From the NCBI RefSeq assembly GCF_001281265.1, contig NZ_JXDB01000011.1, positions 1-64,000 on the forward strand: a stretch of DNA of 64,000 bases. The letters are read 5' to 3'. Positions 28,981-38,201 of the stretch are shown piece after piece. The position numbers were made by a program, and so were the translations under genes. This stretch comes from Apilactobacillus kunkeei DSM 12361 = ATCC 700308. Its GTDB lineage: Bacteria; Bacillota; Bacilli; Lactobacillales; Lactobacillaceae. Below the pieces are notes generated by a model. The model did no database searches and had not been told where the DNA came from. It saw nothing but the letters and a program-made list of their open reading frames with translations. Positions within the stretch are counted from its first letter, which is position 1, and each line of letters starts with the position of its first letter.

Positions 28981-29244
28981 TAAGCGATTGCAATGAGAAA
29001 GTTGAGTAATAACTGATATCAAACAAAGCGAGCTTCGTCTGGTGAAAGGAAGTGCTGGTTAGGTTATGAAAATCCCTTTCGAGCGATGTACTGAACAAAA
29101 AGTAAAGTGCATGGGGAGCGCCCCTTACAGCGTCAGCGTATGTTAGTACGTCAAGGTAGCTTTTTTAAGCTATGAATGTAAGGTGGTACCGTGTCGAATG
29201 ACGCCCTTAGTCTAATTGTAAATTAGATTAAGGGCGTTTTTTTG
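28981..29244 (+). ncRNA. T-box leader of brnQ copy 1
   Basis: T-box core AGGTGGTACCGTG at 29181-29193, followed by a terminator (ACGCCCTTA / TAAGGGCGT with seven Ts). Stem I has GAGTAA near its base and an AGCGAG bulge. Hand folding places TGG-TTA-GGTTA on the 3' side of the specifier loop, suggesting TTA (Leu). The base after the codon is G, as expected. Specificity is tentative. Confidence 0.93.
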
Positions 29245-29361
29245 TACACTACAATTTGTTCATTAATACATAAAAAGGAGATGATGGCATGGATAGTCCG
29301 ATTGATATTTTACACATAGTGATTCAATTCAAACACATACAATTTTTAAAGGAGATTTATT

Positions 29362-30738
29362 ATGGAAGACTTAAACAAAAAGCCATTATCATTCAAACAA
29401 TATCTAGTCGTTAGTTCACTTTTATTCGCACTGTTCTTTGGTGCTGGTAACTTAATTTTCCCACTTCATTTAGGACAACTAGCAGGGGCTCATTGGTTCA
29501 CAGCAATGCTTGGTTTCTTATGTACAGGAGTGGTATTACCTTTACTATCAGTTCTAGCCATCAGTGTGACTCGTTCAAAGGGTGTATATGACATTGGAAC
29601 GCCACTGGGATCGACTTTTGCATTGGTATTCATGGTATTAATCCACGCCACCATCGGACCTTTATTTGGTACCCCTCGTACCGCTACCGTTCCATTTGCA
29701 GTCGGTGTGCAACCATTACTACCAAGTAACTTTGTCCACTATGGTTTGCTCGTATTCTCATTTCTATTCTTCCTAGCTGCATTCCTTCTTTCATATAAGG
29801 AATCATCAATCATGGCCAGCGTTGGTAAACTATTGAACCCAATATTTTTAGTGTTACTATTCGTTGTATTCTTCTTAGCATTCTTACATCCAATGAGTTC
29901 AGCAGGTATCCAACCAGTCACCTCAGCATACCAAAACGGATCATTCTTCAATGGTTTCTTAGAAGGTTATAACACTATGGATGCCCTAGCTGGACTTGCC
30001 TTTGGCGTTACTGTCGTAACTGCCGTTAATCAACTAGGTAAGACTAATCCTCTTAGCAACGCCAAGGTAACTGCAAAAGCCGGGTTCCTAGCTGAGTCAC
30101 TAGTTGGATTAATCTACGTTGTCCTAATCTGGTTGGGTGCCACTACCCTAGGTCAATTCAAGGCATCAGCAGATGGTGGCGTCGCCTTTAACCAACTAAT
30201 GACTTACTACCTAGGTGCGACCGGACACGCACTATTAGCGACATTATTAACTCTTACATGTCTAACTACTGCAATGGGGTTAGTTGCCGCATTCGCTCAA
30301 GATTTCCACAAACATTTCCCAAAATTAAGCTACGTTCAATGGTTAGGACTAATGTGTGTATCATCATTTCTAACTGCTAACTTCGGACTAGATACCATCA
30401 TCCAATGGTCAACTCCAATGTTAATGTTTTTATACCCATTCGCAATGGTATTGATCCTACTATCAGTATTTTCACCACTATTCAAACGTGATTCAGCCGT
30501 CTACTTCTGGGTGGTATTATTAACCACTGTACCTGCATTAATGGACATGTTAGCTTCATTCCCACCTGTCGTATCACAAAGTGCGTTCGCCAAGATGGTT
30601 GGAAACTTCCAACAAAGTTATCTACCATTGGCATCAATCGGAATGGATTGGGTGCCATTTGCAATCGTTGGTTTACTATTTGGCCTAATGTGTCACTGGT
30701 ACAAAAATAAAAAATATTTACAAACCGTTACAGAATAA
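29362..30738 (+). CDS. brnQ: Branched-chain amino acid carrier BrnQ, copy 1
   Basis: 458 residues, 12 predicted membrane segments, LIVCS family. The N-terminal LFALFFGAGNLIFPLHLGQLAG (TM1) and ATIGPLFGTPRTATV (about 95-109) are conserved blocks. It imports Leu, Ile or Val by cation symport. AAAGGAGATTTATT precedes ATG. It is a close paralogue of copy 2 at 31902 and has its own T-box and terminator, so the two copies can be set separately. Confidence 0.95.
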   Translation: MEDLNKKPLSFKQYLVVSSLLFALFFGAGNLIFPLHLGQLAGAHWFTAMLGFLCTGVVLPLLSVLAISVTRSKGVYDIGTPLGSTFALVFMVLIHATIGPLFGTPRTATVPFAVGVQPLLPSNFVHYGLLVFSFLFFLAAFLLSYKESSIMASVGKLLNPIFLVLLFVVFFLAFLHPMSSAGIQPVTSAYQNGSFFNGFLEGYNTMDALAGLAFGVTVVTAVNQLGKTNPLSNAKVTAKAGFLAESLVGLIYVVLIWLGATTLGQFKASADGGVAFNQLMTYYLGATGHALLATLLTLTCLTTAMGLVAAFAQDFHKHFPKLSYVQWLGLMCVSSFLTANFGLDTIIQWSTPMLMFLYPFAMVLILLSVFSPLFKRDSAVYFWVVLLTTVPALMDMLASFPPVVSQSAFAKMVGNFQQSYLPLASIGMDWVPFAIVGLLFGLMCHWYKNKKYLQTVTE

Positions 30739-30755
30739 CGTTTATACAAACAATC

Positions 30756-30787
30756 AGAGTTGAGCAAAATGTTCAACTCTTTTTTTA
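30756..30787 (+). terminator. Terminator after brnQ copy 1
   Basis: AGAGTTGA / TTCAACTCT hairpin with a T7 run. Confidence 0.85.
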
Positions 30788-30833
30788 TTGTTCAAGAGTG
30801 ATAACATACTTAAATAAGAGAGGAAGTGCTATT

Positions 30834-31487
30834 TTGAAAAGTAAAAAAGTAATCATTTCTGTTATATCAATTGTTGCTGTAATAATCCTTGGAACAGTGG
30901 CGTTTGCATCAGTTAAACATACCGACCAAACCCATAAAACTGCTGAATCAAGCAGCTCAAAGGCAACAAGTTCTACTGTAACAACTAGCAGTAGTTCGTC
31001 TTCTATGTCATCTAGTTCAAGTAGCAAAAAAGAAACTGCTAAGCCAAAAGAACAACTAAAGCAATACACTATTCCAATTCCCGCTAGTCCAATTTACAAA
31101 CCTATCACCCATGATTTCTACGGTAATTGGTACTATGGTAATCAAGCCAAGATTCAAGTTGGTGACTACATCTTTAGAGGTGATCACCCAACCGACCCAG
31201 TATCTGGTCCCGGTCCATTGGTAATGGAAAGATATCGCACAACTAACGCCGTGTACATCAGATCATTATATGAAATTAACACATACTGGCCTGCAACACT
31301 TAAGGTCAACGGCGACGAAAGTTACAATGTGATGGTCACAAGTAACGCCGATAAGTTCACTGATTTCAAGATTTACACATCAGTTCCTACTAAGCAACCA
31401 ATTAAGGAATATGTCTTTAAGCAAAGTCATCCTGAATTAGTAGACAAAAAATTCATTTCTACCGATGAATTAGATTCTCTAAAATAA
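30834..31487 (+). CDS. Secreted or membrane-anchored Ser-rich protein, unknown
   Basis: 217 residues from TTG at 30834, chosen because AGAGGAAG is 7 bases upstream; an in-frame GTG at 30798 has no such site. Residues 1-25 are a basic start and one hydrophobic helix (VIISVISIVAVIILGTVAF). A Ser/Thr-rich linker of about 40 residues follows, then a globular domain of about 140 residues rich in aromatic pairs (YGNWYYGNQAKIQVGDYIF). No family recognised. It lies between the two brnQ genes as its own unit. Confidence 0.78.
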   Translation: MKSKKVIISVISIVAVIILGTVAFASVKHTDQTHKTAESSSSKATSSTVTTSSSSSSMSSSSSSKKETAKPKEQLKQYTIPIPASPIYKPITHDFYGNWYYGNQAKIQVGDYIFRGDHPTDPVSGPGPLVMERYRTTNAVYIRSLYEINTYWPATLKVNGDESYNVMVTSNADKFTDFKIYTSVPTKQPIKEYVFKQSHPELVDKKFISTDELDSLK

Positions 31488-31490
31488 AAT

Positions 31491-31519
31491 TTGACTTTCA
31501 TAAATTTTACTGATATATT
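31491..31519 (+). promoter_or_regulatory. Promoter of brnQ copy 2
   Basis: TTGACT (31491-31496), exactly 17 bases, TATATT (31514-31519). It starts only a few bases after the stop of the upstream gene. Confidence 0.75.
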
Positions 31520-31546
31520 TTTTATATTCAATAAATCAGTTTAAAA

Positions 31547-31806
31547 AAGCGATGAAAAAGCAGAGTAACAATTCGGCTAGTTCAAGAGATTCCCTACTTT
31601 CTGGAAACGGGATAACTACTAAATTGCGAAAGTATCTTTGGAGCTATATACCGAAATTCATTGGAGAGTAACGTATATTGGGTACACCCATTACAGTGTT
31701 AGCGTATGTTAGTACGTGAAGTGGCTAGACTATTTGTCTAGCAATTAAAGGTGGTACCGTGCACAAAGCACCCTTGGTTCAATACGAACTAAGGGTGCTT
31801 TTTTAT
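31547..31806 (+). ncRNA. T-box leader of brnQ copy 2
   Basis: T-box core AGGTGGTACCGTG at 31749-31761 and terminator AGCACCCTT / AAGGGTGCTTTTTT. In stem I, CAATT pairs AATTG and TAGTT pairs AACTA, leaving CTA on the 3' side followed by A, so the specifier reads CTA (Leu). An AAGAGA bulge and a TCCC/GGGA distal stem fit the class. The specifier assignment is better supported here than in copy 1. Confidence 0.94.
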
Positions 31807-31901
31807 TGCTTTAAAAAAAGGAGATGATGGTTATGAAAAACGTTGTGAGTAGTTAACACATATAACAATTCAAGAACACAATTATTAAAGGAGCGCTTAT
31901 T

Positions 31902-33284
31902 ATGCAAGACGAAATCAAAGACATTAATACACAACCATTGTCGATCAAACAATATCTAATCATCGGTTCAATGTTATTCGCACTATTCTTTGGTGCGGGT
32001 AACCTAATCTTCCCAATTCACTTGGGACAACTATCAGGTGCCAACTGGGTACCTGCCATGCTAGGTTTTCTAGCCTCTGGGGTATTATTACCACTACTTT
32101 CAGTTCTATCAATCAGTATCTCTCGTGCCAAAGGAGTATATGACATCGCCAAACCATTGGGCCCAGCATTTGCAATTATTTTCTTGGTATTAGTTCATTC
32201 AACATTGGGACCATTATTTGCCACACCCAGAACTGCCAGTGTTAACTTTACCGTTGGGATTCAACCATTCATCCCTAATCACTACATCAAACTAGCAATG
32301 TTTATCTTCACCGCACTATTCTTCATTGCTACATTCTACCTATCGTATCGAACTTCCAGTATCATCGATAGCCTAGGTAAAATTTTAAATCCATTATTCT
32401 TGGCACTATTATTCCTAGCATTCCTATTGGCATTCTTACATCCAATGGGCGCTGCTTCAGCACAACCCGTGACTCAAGCTTACCAACACCAATCATTCTT
32501 CAATGGTTTCTTACAAGGTTACAACACCATGGATGCATTGGCCGGATTAGCATTTGGAGTTACCGTTGTTTCCGCTGTTAACCAACTAGGAAAAACATCC
32601 CCTAAGTCAAACGCCAAGGTAACCGCCAGAGCTGGACTAATCTCAGAAGCATTAGTTGGAATCATCTACATCATCCTAATCTGGATTGGTGCTACTTCAT
32701 TGAACCTATTTAAGATTAGTACCGATGATGGTGGAACTACTTTTAACCAATTCATGGGGCACTACTTGGGAATCACTGGCCACGCTTTATTAGCAACACT
32801 AATGACTCTAACCTGTGTTACCACAGCCGTAGGTTTAGTTGCTGCATTTGCTCAAGACTTCCATGAACACTTCCCTCGTTTCTCATACCATCAATGGTTA
32901 GCATTTAACTGTTTCGTATCATTTATCATAGCAAACGAAGGATTATCACTTATCATTACTTGGTCAACTCCAGTACTGATGTTCCTATACCCATTTGCGA
33001 TTGTATTGATCATCCTAGCACTATGCTCACCACTTTTTAAGAAGGATAGAAACGTTTATCTATTCACCATTATCTTTACTCTAATCCCAGCATTCTTCGA
33101 TATGTTGGCAGCCTTACCACCAGTCATTTCAAACATCTCTTTCATCCGCGCCTTAATCAATGCGGAACAAAAGATTTTACCGTTTGCCTCAATTGGTATG
33201 GACTGGGTAATTCCAGCTATCATAGGTGCCATCATCGGATTAATTATTTACAAGACTTCCGGTCATAAGAAGTCTAAAATTTAA
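31902..33284 (+). CDS. brnQ: Branched-chain amino acid carrier BrnQ, copy 2
   Basis: 460 residues, 12 membrane segments. It is similar to copy 1 throughout (LFALFFGAGNLIFPIHLGQLSG in TM1; HALLATLMTLTCVTTAVGLVAAFAQDF region near 290). Differences cluster in the extramembrane loops and the last third. AAAGGAGCGCTTATT precedes ATG. The separate T-box and promoter show that the duplication included the control region or that both acquired T-boxes. Confidence 0.95.
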   Translation: MQDEIKDINTQPLSIKQYLIIGSMLFALFFGAGNLIFPIHLGQLSGANWVPAMLGFLASGVLLPLLSVLSISISRAKGVYDIAKPLGPAFAIIFLVLVHSTLGPLFATPRTASVNFTVGIQPFIPNHYIKLAMFIFTALFFIATFYLSYRTSSIIDSLGKILNPLFLALLFLAFLLAFLHPMGAASAQPVTQAYQHQSFFNGFLQGYNTMDALAGLAFGVTVVSAVNQLGKTSPKSNAKVTARAGLISEALVGIIYIILIWIGATSLNLFKISTDDGGTTFNQFMGHYLGITGHALLATLMTLTCVTTAVGLVAAFAQDFHEHFPRFSYHQWLAFNCFVSFIIANEGLSLIITWSTPVLMFLYPFAIVLIILALCSPLFKKDRNVYLFTIIFTLIPAFFDMLAALPPVISNISFIRALINAEQKILPFASIGMDWVIPAIIGAIIGLIIYKTSGHKKSKI

Positions 33285-33292
33285 TAAAAACT

Positions 33293-33323
33293 TAACGGCT
33301 ATCCACTGGGGTAGCCGTTTTAT
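33293..33323 (+). terminator. Terminator after brnQ copy 2
   Basis: AACGGCTA / TAGCCGTT hairpin with a following T-run. Confidence 0.85.
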
Positions 33324-33375
33324 TTGTGGTAAAAAGTGCTAAAATAAAGTTGTATAAATTACGTGGAGGCGCAAT

Positions 33376-34020
33376 ATGAAAAAATTATCAATTATTGGAT
33401 TTGCTTTATTAGCAGTTGTAACACTTAGCGCATGTTCAAATTCCAAGACTAAGCAAAAAGCGGATCAATCAACTAAACCCACTAAGTACGTCAAACTAGT
33501 AAACGAAAACAACCAAACCAAATTGGTCACTAAAAAAGGTAGCATTACTTTCTACAAGACCTACCGCGGTACTAGCTATGATAACAATGGTAAGAAACGT
33601 TTCGACATGGCTCTATACAGTTTCAAAGCCACTAACAATTCAGATAAGATGCTAACCGCTGGTCAAATCGTAAACAACACAAAACTACTTGCTTCGGCTA
33701 AAATCGATGGTAAGGACAAGAAACTAGATCAACCTCTTGCCTACTCTTCTGCTTACACTAACAAGAACGCAAAAGAACAAGCTAAATTGAATCACTATGA
33801 ACAAAGTTGGGAAAACGAACCAATTCGTCCTCATCAAACTATTATCATAACAAGTCCAGATGCCTTTAGATTAGTCGATAACGGTAATAATGAATATATT
33901 CATGTAGTTACCCAAGGCAATGACACTAAAAAATCAGTTATCAGTCAAAAACACAATAAACTATCACTATCACAAATTCATGCTAAAAAAGTGAATAAAG
34001 CTATCGACATCGTGAAGTAA
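33376..34020 (+). CDS. Lipoprotein of unknown function
   Basis: 214 residues. Lipoprotein signal peptide with lipobox LSAC (Cys20) and a Lys/Thr-rich linker, then a beta-rich domain of about 170 residues (GSITFYKTYRGTSYDNNGKKRF, ALYSFKATNNSDKML) reminiscent of DUF4352/DUF5067-type extracellular domains; this resemblance is by eye. GGAGGCGCAAT precedes ATG. Single gene between two terminators. Confidence 0.8.
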   Translation: MKKLSIIGFALLAVVTLSACSNSKTKQKADQSTKPTKYVKLVNENNQTKLVTKKGSITFYKTYRGTSYDNNGKKRFDMALYSFKATNNSDKMLTAGQIVNNTKLLASAKIDGKDKKLDQPLAYSSAYTNKNAKEQAKLNHYEQSWENEPIRPHQTIIITSPDAFRLVDNGNNEYIHVVTQGNDTKKSVISQKHNKLSLSQIHAKKVNKAIDIVK

Positions 34021-34021
34021 T

Positions 34022-34057
34022 AAAAAAACGTTGAGAAATTAATCTCAACGTTTTTTA
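34022..34057 (+). terminator. Terminator after the lipoprotein gene
   Basis: AAAAAACGTTGAGA / TCTCAACGTTTTTT, nearly symmetric, so it may also serve the LemA gene from the other side. Confidence 0.9.
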
Positions 34058-34074
34058 TTTTTGCGTATATATTA

Positions 34075-34686
34075 TTAGAAGTTCACTGATGGTGCGTTTT
34101 GAGCGTTTGAATCAGCTGTGAAGTAGTTAACCTTCTTGTGACCAGTCATACCAGCAACGATTGAACCTGGGAACTTAACAATCTTATCGTTGTAAGCTCT
34201 AGCTGCTTGGTTGTATCTGTTTCTTTCAACACTGATACGGTTTTCACTACCTTCTAGTTGAACCATCAATGTTTGCATGTTTGAGTTAGATGCAAGGTTG
34301 GGATATGCCTCCTTAATTGATCCAACCAAGATGTTCAATGAACGTTCTTGAGTGTTTAAGGCGTTCACCTTATCGGAAGTTGAACTAGCATTATTGTATT
34401 GGTTCTTTGCATTGTAATATTGAGTACGTGCCTTAGTGATGTCACTGTACACTGATTTTTCTTGTTTTTGTTGACCCTTAACGGCATTCACCAAGTTAGG
34501 GATTAAATCAGCACGACGTTGTAGTACAGTTTGAACTTGCCCTAATTGTTCTTCAACGCCTTGTTCACTGGTAGCCATGCTATTAGCAGACTTGATGAAG
34601 CCACCAATTAAAGCGAATAGTAAAACAACAACAACTGCTAGTGATATGAACCAGCCTTTTTTATAAAATGGTTTATTTTCAATCAT
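34075..34686 (-). CDS. lemA: LemA family protein
   Basis: 203 residues from ATG at 34686, selected because TTAAGGAGAAAAATT precedes it; a longer frame overlaps the upstream gene. One N-terminal membrane helix (about 10-32), then the long helical bundle with the family block GQVQTVLQRRADLIPNLV (about 49-66) and EGSENRISVERNRYNQA. LemA proteins are membrane proteins of unclear function, often beside TPM-domain proteins, as here. Confidence 0.93.
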   Translation of the reverse strand: MIENKPFYKKGWFISLAVVVVLLFALIGGFIKSANSMATSEQGVEEQLGQVQTVLQRRADLIPNLVNAVKGQQKQEKSVYSDITKARTQYYNAKNQYNNASSTSDKVNALNTQERSLNILVGSIKEAYPNLASNSNMQTLMVQLEGSENRISVERNRYNQAARAYNDKIVKFPGSIVAGMTGHKKVNYFTADSNAQNAPSVNF

Positions 34687-34702
34687 AATTTTTCTCCTTA
34701 AT

Positions 34703-35554
34703 TTAAATTGAGGAACCTCCGCCCCCAAAGTTTCCGCCGCCTCCAGACGAGCTAAATCCACCTGATGATCCGCCACCAAATGAATCGCCTCTAGAGTTAC
34801 CTAATCCACCGAGCAATGCTCCTAACAAGAATGCATCTCCGGCATCATGTCGACCTCCGGATCCTCCACCATTGCGGTGGTTATCGTCATCATCGTCATT
34901 ACTTTTTATCACCCAGATGGCAGTTCCAATAATAACTAAAATAACTATCACCAATAATATTCCAGCCAAATTATTATTATGGTTTTGTGATACTTCTGCT
35001 TTGGCTTCATTTAAAGACTTATTAGCATAACGTTTATCCAAAATTAATGCAACTTGGTTAAAAGTATTTTGTAGACCTTGATTAATCTCATCATTATTAT
35101 TGGATTTTAATAATGATTTATTGGCCTGTAAAATCTGATTGGTGGTAGCATCTGGTAGGATGTCTTCTACCCCGTATCCGGTGGAGATACGGACATTGTT
35201 CTTACCACCGTTTTGGGCAAATAGGATTAATACCCCATTATCCAAGCCTTTCTTACCAAACTTCCATCTAGCATTATCTAGCAAGCTATCTGAATAGCCG
35301 TCGATATCTTGATTCCCGGTACTTTTCACGGTCATCATGACAATTTGAGGCTGTGTTTTAGTTTTTTGATATTCTTTTTCTTTATTAATTACCAATTGTT
35401 TTGTCTTATCTGTCAATATATTGGCATAATCATCAACAACATACTCTTTGGTAGGTGTTGGATTAGTGCTTTCCGCGTGGGTTGTAATTGGCACAAACCA
35501 CATTAAAGCAACCAATGGCAAGACAATCGAAGCCAGCCATTTCAGTCTTTTCAA
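34703..35554 (-). CDS. TPM-domain membrane protein (YgcG family)
   Basis: 283 residues from TTG at 35554, chosen for GAGGAGATAGA just upstream. Signal peptide, then the TPM domain (about 35-160: YVVDDYANILTD, GNQDIDGYSDSLL, NGVLILFAQNG, VRISTGYGVEDILPD), a membrane helix near 200-220 and a C-terminal Gly/Ser tail (GGGSSGGFSSSGGGG). This is the classic partner of LemA, 17 bases upstream of it. TPM domains are linked to membrane-protein turnover or lipid handling; role here unknown. Confidence 0.9.
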   Translation of the reverse strand: MKRLKWLASIVLPLVALMWFVPITTHAESTNPTPTKEYVVDDYANILTDKTKQLVINKEKEYQKTKTQPQIVMMTVKSTGNQDIDGYSDSLLDNARWKFGKKGLDNGVLILFAQNGGKNNVRISTGYGVEDILPDATTNQILQANKSLLKSNNNDEINQGLQNTFNQVALILDKRYANKSLNEAKAEVSQNHNNNLAGILLVIVILVIIGTAIWVIKSNDDDDDNHRNGGGSGGRHDAGDAFLLGALLGGLGNSRGDSFGGGSSGGFSSSGGGGNFGGGGSSI

Positions 35555-35679
35555 TCTATCTCCTCGCTTCCCCCTTTTGATTAGCTTCAATATTACATAA
35601 ATCCATATTAATAGTAAAGTTTTTTATTTTCGCAAAAATGATTATAATAGATATATAAATTCAAGTCAGGAGTTTTCAA

Positions 35680-36852
35680 ATGGACGCTATTGAATTGGGA
35701 AAAGATAAAGCCCAACAATTAAATAAATTCATCGAATTAGCTACTCAATGTATCGATGACAATAAAAGAGACGACGCCATTTCTTTACTAAGCTCTGCTA
35801 TTTCACAATACCCAGCAGGTATTATGACTACTGAAGAAATCGAAGGAAAAATTCCAAGTCGTTCTGAAATTTTAACTAAACTAGGAATTATTTTTACAGA
35901 ATCTGGATCATCATTAGACCCTACCGGAGTACATCTATTTCAACAAGCAATCTTATACGATCGTAAATATGTTGCTGCCAATTACTATCTAGGTAAAATC
36001 CTAATGAATAACGGCAACATTGCCGAAGCTAACGAACTAATGGAACGCGCTTTGCACAATAGTGTCGAAGGCGACCGTTTCTATGGTCCCGCTCAAAAAT
36101 CAATCGAAGAAATGACCGATATGACCGACAGCAATGATCCAATCTTTGCCATCGACTACTTGATTGGACAATCAATGTCTCACGCGCTAATCGATAGTCC
36201 CATCGGAACATTTAAGAAGATGAGCTTCGATAAGATTGAAAATAAATACGATGCCAATGTACAAATGTTTCCAACTGATGCCACTACCGAAAAGTTAAAC
36301 AACATTCGTGAATTCAATTCTAACCATGGTTTTGAACAAACCAGTTTCGAAGAATTCCTACCAGCTCACCTACCATTATTTGAAGAACATAACCAACTTT
36401 CATTGATGCTAGGTGAAGGCTACACCCTAATCGATATGGGGGCAGAAATCTATGACGTTTGCGGTCTAAACATCGAACCTCAATTGACGTTTACTTTCTA
36501 CAAACTGATTAATAATGAAACAAACTGTTACTCATACCTATTATTAGCCGGGAAGAGTCCATTGGAATTAAAGGACAGACAACTAAGTAAAAACGACAAT
36601 TTTGAATACGACACCCGTATTTTTGACGTCTACAAGAACAAGATTTTCTTTGACTCAGACAATATGATTAAGTTCTCCCTTGCATTAGCCAAGGACTACT
36701 TCAACGATGACATTACTTTGGATAACATCTCAGATAAGTCCATTAGCGGTGTTAAGGACGAAACATTTAACCAATTACTAGAAATCCACGATGACTTCAA
36801 CATTAACGATTCACGTGTTCGAATCATCATCGATACAGATATCAAGGCATAA
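35680..36852 (+). CDS. TPR-containing cytoplasmic protein, unknown
   Basis: 390 residues, acidic, no membrane segments. The first 160 residues are helical with TPR-like spacing (AISLLSSAISQYPAG, AANYYLGKILMNNGNIAEANELMERAL near 103-128). The remaining 230 residues look alpha/beta and match no family I recognise. GGAG precedes ATG. Single gene with a terminator shared with pnuC. Confidence 0.75.
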   Translation: MDAIELGKDKAQQLNKFIELATQCIDDNKRDDAISLLSSAISQYPAGIMTTEEIEGKIPSRSEILTKLGIIFTESGSSLDPTGVHLFQQAILYDRKYVAANYYLGKILMNNGNIAEANELMERALHNSVEGDRFYGPAQKSIEEMTDMTDSNDPIFAIDYLIGQSMSHALIDSPIGTFKKMSFDKIENKYDANVQMFPTDATTEKLNNIREFNSNHGFEQTSFEEFLPAHLPLFEEHNQLSLMLGEGYTLIDMGAEIYDVCGLNIEPQLTFTFYKLINNETNCYSYLLLAGKSPLELKDRQLSKNDNFEYDTRIFDVYKNKIFFDSDNMIKFSLALAKDYFNDDITLDNISDKSISGVKDETFNQLLEIHDDFNINDSRVRIIIDTDIKA

Positions 36853-36853
36853 T

Positions 36854-36884
36854 AAAAAAGCTACCAATAATTGGTAGCTTTTTT
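36854..36884. terminator. Bidirectional terminator between the TPR gene and pnuC
   Basis: AAAAAAGCTACCAA / TTGGTAGCTTTTTT, symmetric and placed between convergent genes. Confidence 0.92.
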
Positions 36885-36893
36885 ATGTGATTA

Positions 36894-37646
36894 TTAAGCC
36901 TCAGATTCCACTTTTTCAGCGTAAGCTTGTTCTTCCTTCATTAAACGTTTCTTTTCGCGTTCGTTGAACCATGGTGAAACAGTGAAGGCTAAGATATCGT
37001 TGGCAACGTAAATTGCTGAGTTAACAAACATAGCAAGAGTTGCTGATCCTTCTCTGAAAGTGATGAACCATAGAACGACTTGGGCCAGACCTGAAGCTAA
37101 CCACCAGAAGTATTGGTTGTTGTAACGTAAGAAACAGATGATTCCGGCAGTTAAACAAACTGCAAAACTAAAGGCATCGTAGAATGGACGTGGTTCGTTA
37201 GTAAGTGCTTTGATTGCGAAACCAGAAATTAGGTAAACGGCTAGAGTGAAGATAATTGAAATTGCCCAACTCTTTGCAGTGAACTTTCTGATTTTTGAAA
37301 CCATGTTAACGTTCCAATCAGTACTCAATAGCACAGGAATATCTAGTGTAATAACGTATGCTAATTGTTCACCGATACTTAAATAGTTCTTTGCTGAGAA
37401 ACCAACAATGATGAAACAAATTGCTGATAGAATTCCCAACACCCCGTTAACTGACTTAGCAGCGTTAATTGCAAGAACACATAGTACCCCTAAAGTAGTA
37501 CCGATGAAAGTTAAAATTGAAAGCCATGTAATTGGTGCATTTACCAATGTCATAACTTGAGCACCTAAACTAAAGAAGAATAAGTAGTAATTTTGTTGTG
37601 GCCAACCCTTTAGTTGGTGGGCCAAAAATTTAAAATAAGCTGACAC
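36894..37646 (-). CDS. pnuC: Nicotinamide riboside/mononucleotide transporter PnuC
   Basis: 250 residues, 7-8 membrane segments, with the PnuC blocks FAVCLTAGIICFLRYNNQYFWW (about 155-176) and QVVLWF. A charged cytoplasmic tail ends the protein. It imports an NAD precursor by facilitated diffusion. Start is GTG after AGGGG. The 5' region holds strong palindromes (37686-37734), candidate operator sites for an NAD-sensing regulator. Confidence 0.88.
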   Translation of the reverse strand: MSAYFKFLAHQLKGWPQQNYYLFFFSLGAQVMTLVNAPITWLSILTFIGTTLGVLCVLAINAAKSVNGVLGILSAICFIIVGFSAKNYLSIGEQLAYVITLDIPVLLSTDWNVNMVSKIRKFTAKSWAISIIFTLAVYLISGFAIKALTNEPRPFYDAFSFAVCLTAGIICFLRYNNQYFWWLASGLAQVVLWFITFREGSATLAMFVNSAIYVANDILAFTVSPWFNEREKKRLMKEEQAYAEKVESEA

Positions 37647-37685
37647 AATGAAAAACCCCTATCTCTATATTTGGAACCTAAAATA

Positions 37686-37734
37686 TGTATGCATACAATA
37701 TATAGTGTCCTATGTTAAAAACAACACTATATAT
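37686..37734 (-). promoter_or_regulatory. Nested palindromes upstream of pnuC
   Basis: TGTATGCATACA (37686-37697, perfect 12-bp palindrome) adjoins ATATATAGTGT (37698-37708), which is repeated inverted as ACACTATATAT at 37724-37734. A further inverted repeat, ATTACCG / CGGTAAT, lies at 37788-37807. These may be operators or a leader hairpin; no regulator can be named. Confidence 0.5.
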
Positions 37735-37847
37735 ACTACCATGCTCAATATTTTTTTCAAGGGTCCCAAAAGCGAGATAAGGGTCAAATTACCGAAATTA
37801 CGGTAATAATTAAATATTAATTTTTTATTTTTTGAAACTATCTATGG

Positions 37848-38201
37848 TTATTTTGCATCGATAACGACAGAACCTGCTAGAATACTGATCAACATAAACA
37901 CAATAATTCCGACCGCGGAATCGTCAAACAGTTTTACTGACAGAATCACTGAAATTAATAGAACCAAAAAGAATACGATTGATTCTAACAACTGGTTACT
38001 TGATTGCTTTTGAACGTGAAAAAGAAAATAAATTACCCTGTTGGTCCTGTTAAACATGACTATCAAGAAGTATACCAATAGCAATAACAATCCAGTGAGC
38101 AACCAATTGAATTTCAGCAATTCTGATACCAAAACTACAATGGATAGTGGCACCCATAAGACAAGTAGTTCTGCGATAAAAAATCTTAAGTCAATATGCA
38201 T
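37848..38201 (-). CDS. Small four-helix membrane protein, unknown
   Basis: 117 residues with four hydrophobic helices (about 7-28, 31-53, 68-88, 92-112) and a basic loop between helices 2 and 3 (NRTNRVIYFLFHVQKQ). GTAGGAGTGG precedes ATG. No family recognised. Divergent from fumC. Confidence 0.7.
   Translation of the reverse strand: MHIDLRFFIAELLVLWVPLSIVVLVSELLKFNWLLTGLLLLLVYFLIVMFNRTNRVIYFLFHVQKQSSNQLLESIVFFLVLLISVILSVKLFDDSAVGIIVFMLISILAGSVVIDAK

Noticed and set aside
28983-29110. ATC (Ile) as the specifier of the brnQ copy 1 T-box
   Set aside because: The ATC in GAAAATCCC was attractive, but the stem I pairing places TTA, not ATC, in the specifier loop; the same logic gives CTA in copy 2.
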